Assembly: GCA_023974075.1 (NCBI GenBank)
Contig: JAMFTG010000194.1
Span: forward strand, 62,001 to 126,000
Direction: 5' to 3'
Source: Chaenocephalus aceratus
Lineage: Eukaryota > Chordata > Actinopteri > Perciformes > Channichthyidae
Length of the DNA stretch: 64,000 bases
Positions within the stretch are counted from its first letter, which is position 1. Each line of letters begins with the position of its first letter. Shown piece by piece: positions 37,600 through 49,556 of the stretch. Under the pieces are notes generated by a model. The model was given only the letters and a program-made list of their open reading frames with translations. It did no database searches and had not been told where the DNA came from. Position numbers and translations under genes: made by a program.

Positions 37600-39246
37600 A
37601 TGGCTGCTGCCAGCTGCCTGCTGACTGAAGATCAGTTTCTGTGCTCCATCTGTCTGGATGTGTTCACTGATCCAATCGCCTTACCATGTGGACACAACTT
37701 CTGCAAAGCCTGCATCTCTGAACACTGGGACAGAAATGTCCAGTTAAAGTGTCCTAACTGTAATAAGCTCTTCTACAAAAGACCTGAGCTGCTGGTCAAC
37801 ACATTCATCTCTGAGATGGCTGATCAGTTCAGACAGTCAGCTCAACAGAAAGCCAGCAGCAGCAGCTCAGAGCAACACGTTTTCAAACCAGGAGAAGTTC
37901 CCTGTGACGTATGCACTGGAACTAGACTGAAGGCCCTGAAGTCCTGCCTGGTGTGTCTGGAGTCCTACTGTGAGATTCACCTGGAGCCTCACCTGACAAG
38001 AGCAGGCCTGAAGAAACATCAGCTGATCGACCCTGTGGAGAGCCTGGAAAGCAGGATGTGTGTGAAGCACGATAAACTGCTGGAGCTGTTCTGTAAGACC
38101 GACCAGGTGTGTGTCTGCATGCTCTGCACTGTTTTAGACCACAAGACACATGATGTTGTTCCTCTGAAAGAAGAATATGAAGGAAAGAAGGCAGAGCTGG
38201 GGAAGACAGAGGCTGAAATTCAGCTGATGATCCAGAAGAGACGACTGAAGATTCAGGAGATGAATCGCTCAGTGGAGCTCAGTAAGGAAGGAGCAGACAG
38301 AGAGATAGCAGATGGTGTTCAGGTCTTCACCGCTCTGAAGGAGTCTGTTGAGAGAAGCCAGGCCGAGCTCATGGACACCATCAAAGAGAAGCAGAGAGAG
38401 ACAGAGGAACAGGCTGAAGGCTTCATCAAAGAGCTGGAACAGGAAGTCTCTGAGCTGAAGAAGAGAAGCTCTGAGGTGGAGCAGCTCTCACGCTCTGAAG
38501 ACCAGCTCCACCTCCTCCAAAGCTTCACGTCCCTGAACGCTGCTCCACCCACCAAGAACTGGACAGAAGTCAGGGTCCGTCCTCCTTCATATGAGGGGAC
38601 TGTGGGGAGAGCTGTGACTCAGCTGGAGGAGACGCTCAGGAAACAGATGAAGAAGCTGCTCGAGGTGGAGCTGAAGAGGGTCCAGCAGGATGAGGTGGAG
38701 GTGACTCTTGATCCTGATACAGCACTTCCCAGCCTCATCCTGTCTGATTATGGAAAACAAGTGAAACATGGTGATGTGAGGAAGAATCTCCCAGACAATC
38801 CAGAGAGATTTGATCAGTGTCCTTGTGTTTTAGCAAAGCAGAGTTTCTCTTCAGGAAGATTTTATTACGAGGTTCAGGTCAAAGGGAAGACTGGGTGGGT
38901 TCTAGGAGTGGCCAGAGAGTCGATCAACAGGAAGGGAATCATCACACTGTCTCCTCAGAATGGTTACTGGGTGATAGTGTTGAGGAATGAAAATGAGTAC
39001 AAAGCTCTTGCTGGTCCTCCAGTCCGTCTCTCTCTGAAGTCTCAGCCTGAGAAGGTGGGGGTGTTTGTGGATTATGAGGAGGGTCTGGTCTCCTTTTATG
39101 ATGTTGATGCTGCAGCTCTGATCTACTCCTTCACTGGCTGCTGCTTCTTCAAAGAGAAACTCTACCCATACTTTTGTCCCAGTATTAATTATGGTGGTAA
39201 AAACTCTGCCCCTCTGATCATCTCTCCTGTCAATCACACTGAGTAG
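37600..39246 (+). CDS. TRIM-family RING E3 ubiquitin ligase with PRY-SPRY (bloodthirsty/TRIM39-like)
   Basis: 548-aa protein in one coding exon. The acceptor TTTTGTCCCCAG ends at 37,593, seven bases before the ATG; an ATG 33 bases further upstream lies in intron and is not used. The RING finger is C3HC4 at C15, C18, C30, H32, C35, C38, C51 and C54. A B-box1-like Cys/His cluster spans about 102-131, and B-box2 spans about 154-184 (C154, H157, C165, D168, C173, C176, H181, H184). A Glu/Lys-rich coiled coil covers about 190-300, and PRY-SPRY (B30.2) about 360 to the end (VTLDPDTALPSLILSD, FYYEVQVKGKTGWVLGVA). RING TRIMs transfer ubiquitin, and SPRY domains pick targets; many fish members act in antiviral immunity. 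The start MAAASCLLTEDQFLCSICLD resembles the fish bloodthirsty-related group, but the exact paralogue cannot be fixed. All key zinc ligands are present, so it should be functional. Confidence 0.9.
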   Translation: MAAASCLLTEDQFLCSICLDVFTDPIALPCGHNFCKACISEHWDRNVQLKCPNCNKLFYKRPELLVNTFISEMADQFRQSAQQKASSSSSEQHVFKPGEVPCDVCTGTRLKALKSCLVCLESYCEIHLEPHLTRAGLKKHQLIDPVESLESRMCVKHDKLLELFCKTDQVCVCMLCTVLDHKTHDVVPLKEEYEGKKAELGKTEAEIQLMIQKRRLKIQEMNRSVELSKEGADREIADGVQVFTALKESVERSQAELMDTIKEKQRETEEQAEGFIKELEQEVSELKKRSSEVEQLSRSEDQLHLLQSFTSLNAAPPTKNWTEVRVRPPSYEGTVGRAVTQLEETLRKQMKKLLEVELKRVQQDEVEVTLDPDTALPSLILSDYGKQVKHGDVRKNLPDNPERFDQCPCVLAKQSFSSGRFYYEVQVKGKTGWVLGVARESINRKGIITLSPQNGYWVIVLRNENEYKALAGPPVRLSLKSQPEKVGVFVDYEEGLVSFYDVDAAALIYSFTGCCFFKEKLYPYFCPSINYGGKNSAPLIISPVNHTE

Positions 39247-40117
39247 AACAACCATTAGATTTTCTTCACTCACTAAATGTAATCAATGTATTCAACTGGG
39301 GAAGTACATTGTGCACATTGTTAATTTTACTGATGAGTATGTTCTAATGTACTCTAGTTTATTCTACGGATTGCACTCCCTGCCGTCATGACTTGAAGTG
39401 ATCAGAAAACTATTTATTCAGAAATAAACTTTTGCCACTTCTTTATATGTCAGGGGGACAAGAAAAGTATTTATTGTCTTAGAATTGTGTGTTCAAAAAG
39501 TGTTTCATACTTGCAGACATTACTAGTGGAAGTAATGCACTCCTTTTTCATTTGTAAAATACTGTATATACATATATATTTTGTTATAATTGAAATGTAG
39601 GGAAAATGATGGGTCTCTCTGGTGTGTTTTAAAGGGTAGATTCAGGATTCATTATTGAATTACAGTATATTGGTACAAAATGTATTGACAGTTAATTGGA
39701 AAATCAACAATATCTGATCATTAAACATTAGGCTGCAGTGGTTTAACAAACGAGGGAAATTAAAATGTCACATCTCAGCTGTCTGTTGTGTTATGTTGAT
39801 TGTATTTCGTCCACCTCTCTGCACACTGCTTGTAAAGTTTGAACAAAGTTTGAACAAAGCCTCAATGGATTAAAAAAAAGGAACAAAGAATGTTATTTTT
39901 GTCTTTTTTTAAATGTACTAACTGAAGTACAGTTTTCACTAGTTCTCAACTTAGGGAAAGTAGCTTTAAAAAATGTACTTAACTATTTCCATTTCTACTT
40001 AACTACATTTGTCTGATATATTTGGTTCTTCTGAAGCTTTATAAACTATTTAAAACCCTCTTGGATCAGCTGATCATAGATATTAAGATTGCTGTATATG
40101 TTTGTTAGAAATAAGGC
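39247..40117 (+). other. TRIM 3'UTR and downstream spacer
   Basis: AT-rich sequence after the TRIM stop with no coding potential I can support. The first part is probably 3'UTR up to the AATAAA at 39,423. Nothing else recognisable is seen. Confidence 0.4.
39423..39428 (+). terminator. candidate poly(A) signal of the TRIM gene
   Basis: AATAAA about 180 bases after the TRIM stop codon. It is the first canonical signal seen downstream; the cleavage site is not visible. Confidence 0.45.
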
Positions 40118-40455
40118 CATCAACTGGTTAGCTTAGCTTAGCATAAAGACTAGAAACAGGGGAAGACAAAGCCAGCCTGTCCAAAGGTAACAAAATCCAC
40201 CTATCAGCAGCTCTGAATCCAGTTTGTTTAATCCATACCAAATCAGAGGAGTAAAAACATCAATAAGACGTTTAACAGGGGATTATGGGTCGGGCTATTT
40301 CTTAGCTGGGACCAAAACAAGTTGCCAAATAGTTTTTACATTTCAGTTTTCGTACAGAGATATATTAAGTTCACTTAAATGTGTATTTTCTCACTCACTA
40401 TTTTCCCCTTTCCTAGTGTATATGCTAAACTAAGCTAATCTAAGTGTCTGATGGC
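40118..40455. repeat. dispersed teleost GCTTAGCTTAGCATAAAGAC repeat
   Basis: Begins TTAGCTTAGCTTAGCATAAA and contains GTCCAAAGGTAACAAAATCC, a sequence commonly seen in fish non-coding DNA. The right side has CTAAACTAAGCTAA, an imperfect inverse of the left. Probably a MITE; no coding content. Confidence 0.45.
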
Positions 40456-40975
40456 TGCAGCCTGTGTCAGTGAGAGCGGTCTGACTGGTTGGACTGCTTC
40501 TAATGATTATGATCTCATTCTTCACCTTGAACACACTCCAGCACTGCCTGTACAGGTGAGACTAACTGACTGCAAACGTCCCGTCAGACTGGGAGATAAA
40601 TAAAAGGTTTTTTAAATATCATAATTGCATGAAATATGCTTGTAAAGTCTATTTTATTAATGCCCTGTTTATAAGATGGAGCTTATCATTTGCGATGTCA
40701 TTATTTTTAAAGAGGTGGATGGTGAATAATATTACGATTAAAATGTTTAACTTACATCATGACTTTGTTTTTATTACAGTACACGTTTTCTGAAATGTTA
40801 TCTTTAAATATACTAACGCATACAGAAACAGCATAGAAATGTGTACACTGGTTAAAACCAGGATCAAACTCTTGTTTTATTGTCGACTTATTAGAGTCAA
40901 AGGTTTTTACAGAGGGGAGTTTTGATATGGGTTTGTACCACTACATACATCCAGAAAACTGTCAGCAGCCTTTAA
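40456..40975. other. spacer before the duplicated segment
   Basis: AT-rich, nothing recognisable. The left edge of the duplication cannot be placed here, because the equivalent of positions before 41,299 lies left of the window. Confidence 0.4.
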
Positions 40976-41783
40976 AGGCCCTGTCACACTGTCCCGAAGT
41001 TGACACCCGATGGACACACGAATATGGAATTGTGAATTTCGCACGAAGATGGCCCCGAACCACACACGAAGGCAACATTTACATTACATTTAAGACATAC
41101 AACTGCAATGAAAGTACCAAAAACAATTATGTTACAGTACTATGATACTGTACTGATATCTTCAGACGTTGTTCTTTACTTTCTCCGTCTTTATATGTAG
41201 AAAATATTACGTTTTCTCCGTAATGTTGTTTCCATAGCAACAACAACTTCCTGTCAACTCTCCTTCAAAATAATGTTCAAATTCGGCTGTGATCGTAGCA
41301 ACATCGGGCCATTCGTGAGGGCATCTTAAGCCATCGTATGACCGCCGGTGGAGTCTCTCAGGCTCCGGCAGCAACTTCGTGAGCGGTGGCAAAATCTTTG
41401 GCATGCCAAAAAATTGCCGAAGGACCTTGCGAAGGTTCTTTTTCGTGTTGAATTCGTGTGTCATTTTTGCCCTTCGTAAGGCCATCGTGAGGGCATCTTG
41501 TTATCATCGGTGCCATCGGGCATTCGCCCCGATCAGAGTGAGGGCGAATGCACCGATGATAACACGAAGATGACACGATTTGACAAGATGCCCTCACGAG
41601 TGCCTTACGAAGTTGCCGCTCATGAAGTTGCTGCCGGAGGCTGAGAAACTCCACCGGCGGTCGTACGATGGCTTACGATGCCCTCACGAATGGCCCGATG
41701 TTGCTACGATCAGAGCCGAATTTGAACATTTCCTTTATCGTGTGTCCATCGGGTGTCAATTTCGGGACAGTGTGACAGGGCCT
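40976..41783. mobile_element. 808-bp foldback MITE, copy 2 (PIF/Harbinger-like)
   Basis: Terminal inverted repeats start AGGCCCTGTCACACTGTCCC and extend about 50 bp (one mismatch near the start of the second half). Flanking TAA on both sides (40,973-40,975; 41,784-41,786) fits the 3-bp TWA target site of PIF/Harbinger elements. The interior is a second, longer inverted repeat: the block around 41,290-41,430 pairs with 41,590-41,730. No transposase is encoded, so it is non-autonomous. Superfamily assignment rests on termini and target site only. Confidence 0.6.
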
Positions 41784-42049
41784 TAAGAGAAATATATTCT
41801 CCACATGTTTTTTAGGGAAACAGATGTTATAATCCTTAACGCAATCATCAATAATCAGTCTATGAATCTGGCTATTGATGGAGTGAAACTAATTTTGAGG
41901 TAGGAATCAAAATAGCCGAAACTTTCAAAACTGCCAACCAATGAAAAAAACAATGTTTTACAACAACAGTGTCTCGCCTCAATGGTGACGTACCTTCACC
42001 TGTTAGCAACACAGTAATTACGTTTAAAAAATAGTAACTAATTCATATG

Positions 42050-44290
42050 TCCACTTTTTGTATTAGATTCGAATTTAGTTTAGTTTATTTCTTTTTCCCG
42101 AGCGTGTAAAACCAAAGAAAATACAAATGAAACAAAAGATGATACAGACATTATACAGTACTATACAAATGAATGCAATAACTAAACGAAATATTTAAAT
42201 AATAATTGAATAATCTGTAGTATCATTGTCTGATAACAATAAACAACAACACTTTAGCTAATTACACGTCTGAGAAGGGGTCGGAAGAAGTTTACACTTA
42301 TTTAATTATTTTTATTTTTTACATCTTAATATACGTTAACACACAATATAAATGAATACCTTAACCTTGAATAATTCATATAATCATTCATATAATATAT
42401 ACAGGCAAGTTAAGAGAATTGTCTCTATATATTTATAAATATATATATATACACATATGTATACACAAATTCATAAACATAAATTCATAAATTGAATACA
42501 AAACAAGAACATAACAGTTATGGGTTAGCAGTTTCCTCCCTGTACCTTGTGAGAATTGTGTCTTTATACCTCTTTTTGAATAGTTTGATGTTTGGACATC
42601 CCTTTAGCTCCTCACTCAAATTGTTCCAGATCTTCACCCCACAAACAGAAACACAAAAACTTCTCTTTGTTGTGCGCACCCTAACATTAGTGAATGTAAA
42701 TGAACCACGTAAATTATAATTCCCTTGTCTTTCATTGAACAATGTCTGAATATTCCCAGGTAATTCAAAGTTTTTGCCTTAAACATGATTTGTGCAATTT
42801 GGAATTCAACAAGATCTGACAGTTTTAATAATTGTAGCTCTAAGAATAATGGGTTTGTATGATCCCTATAGCCGACATTTGTAATAAGTCTTATTGCTCT
42901 TTTTTGTAAAATAAACAGGGATTGTGTTGTAGTTTTATAATTACTGCCCCAGACATCTGCACAGTAACTTAAATAAGGTAACACCAATGAACAGTAAAGA
43001 ATGTAGAGGGAATTTTTATCAAGAATCTGTTTTGCCTTGTTTAAAATTGCAATACTTCTTGAGACTTTGGAATGAATATGTTTTATGTGTGGTTTCCAGC
43101 TCAGTTTCTCATCAATTGTGATTCCAAGGAATTTATGTTCTTTAACTCTCTCAATGAAAATCCCATCTATCTTAATGGATGCTAGTGTATTGCTATTTCC
43201 AAATATGATTAATGTTGTTTTATTCATGTTTAATGATAACTTATTACTGTTTAGCCATAACTTTAGTTTGCATATTTCAGCTGTGATCTCTTCTAATAGT
43301 AGCTGTACATTGTCCCCAGAACAAAATATATTGGTGTCATCAGCAAACAAAACAAACTTGAGTACTGTCGATACATTGCATATTTCATTAATATACATAA
43401 TAAATAGTTGTGGCCCCAATACTGACCCCTGGGGGACACCGCATGTAATGTCCAAATATGAAGAACAACACTCTCCCAGCTTCACAAACTGTTGCCTGTT
43501 GGTTAAATAACTTCTTACCCATTCCAAAACTACACCCCTGATTCCATAACGTTCCAGTTTCTTTATTAATATGTCATGATTAATTGTGTCAAATGCTTTT
43601 TTTAGGTCAATGAATATTCCAATGGCATGTTTCTTTTGATCAATTGAGCTAGTAATTTCTTCAAGTGAGTCTATTAAAGCCATCGATGTTGATCTATTGG
43701 CTCTGAATCCGTATTGACTTTCGGTGAGAAGTTTGTGTTTTTCTATGAAATTGTCCAGTCTGTTATTGAAAAGCTTTTCAAAATGTTTTGAGAATTGTGG
43801 TAGAAGTGAGACAGGTCTATAGTTTGTGAAGTGATGTTTGTTCCCAGCATTGAACAAAGGTATGACTTTTGCTATTTTCATTTTGTTAGGAAATGCACCA
43901 GTTTGGAATGTTAAGTTACATATGTGTGTGAATGGTTTTGAAATAACATCTATAACCTTTTTTAATACAGTCATGTCAATGTCATCGTTACAATATCAAC
44001 AACTTCTCTTTCATCCACTGCTGTGAGGAACATTGAGAAAGGATTAAGGTGTATTACGTTTTCCAGTTTTTCTTCTGATGTTCCTCCATCAGGGATTTTG
44101 CCTGCTAATTTAGGTCCAACATTTACAAAGAAATCATTGAAACTGTTGGATACAACATCCATATTTTCTTCTTCCTCGTCAATGAAGTATGTTGGATAAC
44201 TCCTTTTTCTAGACCCATTTTGTATAATACTATTCAGTATGCTCCATATTCCTTTAATGTTGTTTTTTTTTTTTTTTTTTATTTAATCTG
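42050..44290 (-). mobile_element. LINE A, copy 2
   Basis: Same insertion as at 800-3,060, in the duplicated segment. The 5' end has a longer T run (44,263-44,280) and a 31-bp internal deletion near 43,985. Confidence 0.75.
42518..44162 (-). pseudogene. LINE A reverse transcriptase, copy 2, frameshifted at other sites
   Basis: Copy 2 keeps the FIDLKKAFDTINHDIL motif intact, with GVPQGSVLGP and FADDTNIF in one 446-codon frame. A 31-bp deletion near 43,985 cuts off the N-terminal part, and a one-T loss near 42,773 shifts the C-terminus. The lesions differ from those of copy 1. Confidence 0.85.
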
Positions 44291-44379
44291 GCATTATTTA
44301 CTGATAACATAGTAAGGAATCAAAATAGCCCAACCTTTCAAAACTGTCAACCGATGGTGACGTACCTTCACCTGTTAGC

Positions 44380-47300
44380 GACACGATGCTTGAATAGCAG
44401 GTTCTCTAATAGGGAGTTGGCTCAAGGAATAAGAGGTTAAAATAAGGGCAGTGTCTGAAAGATTCAAGGCAACCTGTCTGCACTGAGTAAACTAAAATCT
44501 GCTATGAGGCAGTGAACAAATGTGCAATCTCATAGTACGTCCCAACACACAGATATCTGTCTAAGAATACCTCAGTTGTACTGTGTGAATGAGGTCAAAG
44601 GCAATGTTATATTTCAATGTGTGTTCATTGAATTGTACTGGAAGTAGTGTTTTCATATGAGGGGCCGTAATTCATACTGGTCCTCTCACACACATACATT
44701 CTCCTTTTACATACGTACATACATTTTCATTCTCATACACATATATTTCAACGCACACATTTATACATTTTTCACTCACACATATATACATTTAGCTCTC
44801 ATTCATATATTTTAACGCTCATATTTATACAGTACATTTTGCTCTTATGTACATTCATTCAATGTTTACATTTAATATTATAAATATTATATGCATGTCT
44901 GAAGACAATATATGTATTTAAGAGAAGAATGTATGTGTGAGAGAAAGTATAGTGGAAACGGAAGGAGTATAGTTGAAATGGAAGCATTATCGCGCTGTGA
45001 TTGGCTCAGAAGGTCGAGCGGGGCGGGCTCATGTTCAGAACTTCGGATTCAAATCAACATGATGGAGGGAGATTCATCCGTGTATCTTCGGACCATTTGT
45101 TTTTATTTATTTAAAAAGTAAACGGAATAGCGTCTGCGAGGCGTTTTTGCTTTTTGTTTTTCATAAATATATAGAACAATTTCTTCAAATAATATATATT
45201 TTACATTTTAAATGAAAATAATTTAAATAATAAACGAAACATTAAAAATAATAATAAGTTATTTTTAATTCCTGAGGTCCAATTCTAATGCATGTTTAAA
45301 GTCATCTCAAATAATAACTAAAGAGAAATTAGAGTGTTTATGAATGTCATATTCTCCTCTGACTCTCTACTGACACCAACAGGCTGAACGTGGTACTGCG
45401 CAGAACAACAATTAAAAACAGGAGACTGTCAGTGTTTGACATCTGATTTTACTTAAAAAAAATGTACATTACAATTTAAGAAGAGCAATCATTTCATTTA
45501 AAAAACGTACACCTATGTATACAACGACACCAGTTTATAAAACCATTGTATCCGAAAGACAGCAGCCGACAGAAGAGTTCACAACGTTCACGTAAACGAG
45601 ACGAAAGCAGAACCCGAGAAACCACAAAATAAACCGGGGAAGAATTTAATCAAAGTTTAGACAATCAAACCTTTTTAAGTCTGAGTTTTGAGCCCAACTT
45701 AGAAACAAATATTGGTGTTCAGTAATTGTACTTGTAATTATTTTAAAGAGGATATCCCTACTTATTCTGCACGGTTTGTTTTTCTGACAATATGTGCAAC
45801 TTTTTCATTGAAATAGAGGGAATTTAATGTCAAATAAAATCGATAAATGCTGGATTAAAAGCTTTCAGACGGAAAATACAAATAGAGACATGATTTAAAC
45901 ATAGCTGAATTAGCTGGGTAACAGACACTTAATCAAGCTGCAAAAAAATATAATTTAAGAAGCCTTACTAGTGTTAGAGTAAAAATAAACATGGGCTACA
46001 TGTTGATGGGTAGAAGAATGTTGTCAAAATAAACTTATTTTTTTACTTATCGGCTCATTTAGGTCAGATTGATAGGAAATTGAGCTTTGTACAAAGTCAA
46101 AAAAGAAAAGCTGAACTACGACTTTGTGTTGTTTTAACTTGTTTAGCTTTAGCCAATTAGCTAGGACTGGAGAAGCTATAGTTAATCAGATCAGAAAAAA
46201 CCTTGAATATTTATAGATATGTTAATAATAATATATGTGAGCTTCTTTTGAACATCCTAGCTGTAGTAAAATATAACTTAACTGTAATTTAAAAAAGATT
46301 TTAGGTCAGTTCCAGTTGTTTAGCTTTAGCCGATTAGCTAGTGTTAAAGAGGCTAAAGCTAACAATCCCCTTATTGTTTATATTACAAAATACATTTATT
46401 TAAGCCTCTTAATTTATCTCTCAGCTAAAGTAAAATATATCTTAACAGTGATAAAAAAGAAAAGCGGCCCAGGTCAACGTTTCAATCGGTTAGCTTGTCG
46501 ATTAGCATCAAGTTAGGAGATGAAGTTCAAAGAAGTGGACAGAAATGTTATATTTTAAGTTTGTTTGAGGCTCTTTTTTGTTTTTTTTAGCCAGAGTTTC
46601 TTAAATTATTGACTGTGAAGAAAGCTAAAGCATAAGATGTATAAACAATGATTAAACAAAACGTATGTATCACAGGTTGTGTCTGTTATATTAGCTTTTT
46701 TTAATTTGTAGCCAAAATAAAAGCTCCCCTGCGGTCGATTTTGTGGTTTCATCAAATGTTTCAGCACATTCATATAGAAACAAACAGTGTCCGCCCACCA
46801 CATGAAAAACCCAACATACTACAATACAAACTGGCTGTAAGGCTTAGTACAACACAGAGTTACACAACGTTATAAATCCCTGAAGATATGATGTAAAGTG
46901 GTTCAAACACGGAGAGTAACGTAAAAACATTTCTCATTAATACCAGAACATGTATTATGTTCTTATTTCAGCACTAACACATTGTTAAGATGTTCAAGTA
47001 TAATATTCATGATGTAGTGTAAAGACACTAAAGGAAATAAGGAAGATCTTAGGGTTTTAAACTGCTCATTAGAACAAAAAGGTGATTTTCATAACTCAAA
47101 GCGGGTCAAAATGTTATTTTCTGTACCAAGTACTGAACTGTAACGACCAAATAACAAGAAATATTTAAAGCCAACTTTTATGGATTATATATAAACCATT
47201 TAAAGTGCAAACATTTCAGGAATAATGCTGTTTTAGTCTCAAATATGGTAATTTCCTACTATCCTTTGCTTTTTGAATCATACTAAAGGGAATATTTATG

Positions 47301-47580
47301 TTAAAAGTTAAGTTTGGGAGAGATCTTTAACTCAAAGAGGGACATAAAGTCCTTTTTTGTACCATGATTTATAGCATCAATGGCTAGTAATATTTTCTGA
47401 TGATACATTTATCATTTTAAGAAACTTTTCATGCAAAAATTTCAGAAATAATTTGTTTCTAAATCTCAAATTTTCCAATTTCCTTCTATTCTTTACATTT
47501 TATCGTCGTAAGTCAATATTTATTTAAAAGTTACATTTTTGAGAAATCCTTCACTCAAAAAGGGTCATAAGTACCAGTAA
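44380..47580. other. AT-rich intergenic DNA, copy 2 equivalent
   Basis: Collinear with 3,163-6,330, differing by scattered substitutions and small indels. No gene is supported. An extra block of about 50 bp at 47,592-47,645, absent from copy 1, contains GAGAACTCTTTAGTTCTCAT, a fragment of the neighbouring MITE's internal palindrome. Confidence 0.5.
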
Positions 47581-47795
47581 CTCTTTTTTTTGACAGTTGA
47601 GAACTCTTTAGTTCTCATGAACTAAGTACAGATCACTTATGGCGCATTATTGTCATTCATTACCAAGAAAATCCAAATATAATTAAAACCATTTTTTAAA
47701 AACTATTAGAAATTATTGTGCAGCATTCATTTTGTTTAACAATTAGAAATGTCAACATAATGGATGTAGATTAAAAATATTGGGTACAGCCCAGA

Positions 47796-48508
47796 AGGCG
47801 CGTTCACACTGCAGTACTTTTCCCACTTTAGCTCCGATATAGTTCCGAAATGTTGCGTTGACACCAAAAAACTCCGGGACAAAAATTAGTTCATGAGAAA
47901 CTTTCTACCCCCTTTTCAGTCCCTGCTAGAGAGGACAGGGACTTTCGTGGGAGAAAAAGGTTTCTATTCCTGATTGGCTGGGCGGATTGCAAACCACGCC
48001 CCGTAAAACTCCCAAAAAGTTTTGTGAAGCCGCCATTTTATTATCCTCGCATCAGCATTAGCATTAGCATTAGCATTAGCCCAGCGCAAAAACGCAGAGA
48101 GACTAACTTATGGCAACACAAAAGAAAACATGGGAGCGGTGGAGATGAGGAGGTGTCGGCGTTCTGGCGATTTACTCGGAAGGCTTCAGTAGAAGCTGCT
48201 GGGACTCCCAGCAGCTTCTACTGAAGCCTTCCCCAACTCCGGGGACTTCCGGCCGGGGACTTCCGGCCGGGGACTTGCGGCCGGGGACTCCAGGCGGCAG
48301 TATACGCCGTGAAGTGGTTTGCAGCCTGCCAGTAAACCCAAAGCAGAAGAAGAAGAAGTGACGTCAGCGGCTTCATTTGCCTAATCCTCCCCCAGGGACT
48401 TATTCCGGTGTGAACGCGATCTGTACTTAGTTCATGAGAACTAAAGAGTTCTCATGAACTAAGTTCTGATGAACCTTTGTGGGAAAGCACTGCGGTGTGA
48501 AAGCGCCT
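47796..48508. mobile_element. MITE with GGCGCGTTCACAC termini, copy 2, complete (713 bp)
   Basis: Inverted termini AGGCGCGTTCACACTGCAGT and the complement of ACTGCGGTGTGAAAGCGCCT. It includes a perfect 55-bp palindrome (48,178-48,232) and a repeated CGGCCGGGGACTT motif. Non-coding; superfamily not assigned. Confidence 0.6.
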
Positions 48509-48912
48509 ACAGACTGTATCAATGGTACAGAAGTATTAAACGCGGTGATTAAGACATGACTGTTTGAAGGAAATGTAATTCATATTTCATTTATCAAGGG
48601 AGAACTCGCATATCCTTACGCCTTCTGGACAATATTCGCTAATATGCAGGACATTATTCCAGAGATAACTACCGGACATAATTGAGGATTTATCAATTAA
48701 TTAGCACTAAAAATTTACCTTATTGTTTCCTGTTTTGTGGGAACTTGTTTAAGAAGTCATTGGTGACAAAAAAACAGCGATTTAACGTCACCGGATTATT
48801 TATATAAACTGGTTAATTAACAGTATTACAGTCCCAGTGTGTGTGTGTGTGTGTGTATGTGTGTGTGTGCATGTGTGTGTGTGTGTGTGGCGGCAGCCTG
48901 GTGAAGGTGTTA

Positions 48913-49020
48913 CTACGCCTCCGGTTCAATGGCTGTTGCCGCGGAAACGATTTTCGTGTGCTGGTTAAAGATGGCGTCGAAGGCCTCGTCTCTGTGGATC
49001 ATCGCGCCGAACACCATCGG
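48913..49020 (-). CDS. gramd4: gramd4 copy 2 exon 18
   Basis: Terminal exon with acceptor TTGCAG, PMVFGAMIHRDEAFDAIF and the TAG stop. It is intact although exon 17 is gone, so only an exon 16-18 junction would be possible. Confidence 0.83.
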   Translation of the reverse strand, partial: PMVFGAMIHRDEAFDAIFNQHTKIVSAATAIEPEA

Positions 49021-49209
49021 CTGCAACAAGACAGGAAGTGAGTTCAATTCAGATACTAATACTTTACTTAACATGTAATCTATCAATTAAATGTATTTAT
49101 ACAATATAACTGGGATTTAACCCTAACCCAAGGGAAAAGCCCCAGAGAGGTGTGCAACAAGACATCACTATGTAACTATCGCGCTTCTATTGGCTAGCGC
49201 ACATTGTAT

Positions 49210-49556
49210 GACGTGAGAGGACTCTTTAAAGTAGAGACACTACATACTGACATACACCTGAACATCAGCAGGAGAGGACTCTTTAAAGTAGAGACACTAC
49301 ATACTGATATACACCTGAACATCAGCAGGAGAGGACTCTTTAAAGTAGAGACACTACATACTGATATACACCTGAACATCAGCAGGAGAGGACTCTTTAA
49401 AGTAGAGACACTACATACTGATATACACCTGAACATCAGCAGGAGAGGACTCTTTAAAGTAGAGACACTACATACTGATATACACCTGAACATCAGCAGG
49501 AGAGGACTCTTTAAAGTAGAGACACTACATACTGATATACACCTGAACATCAGCAG
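49210..49556. repeat. 57-bp minisatellite, copy 2 (about 6 units)
   Basis: Same array as 7,868-9,094 but only about six units. After the last unit (GCAGG at 49,552-49,556) the sequence departs abruptly from copy 1. Confidence 0.95.

Noticed and set aside
37867..39273. Reverse-strand ORFs across the TRIM coding exon
   Set aside because: Antisense shadows of a strongly coding exon; no independent evidence.
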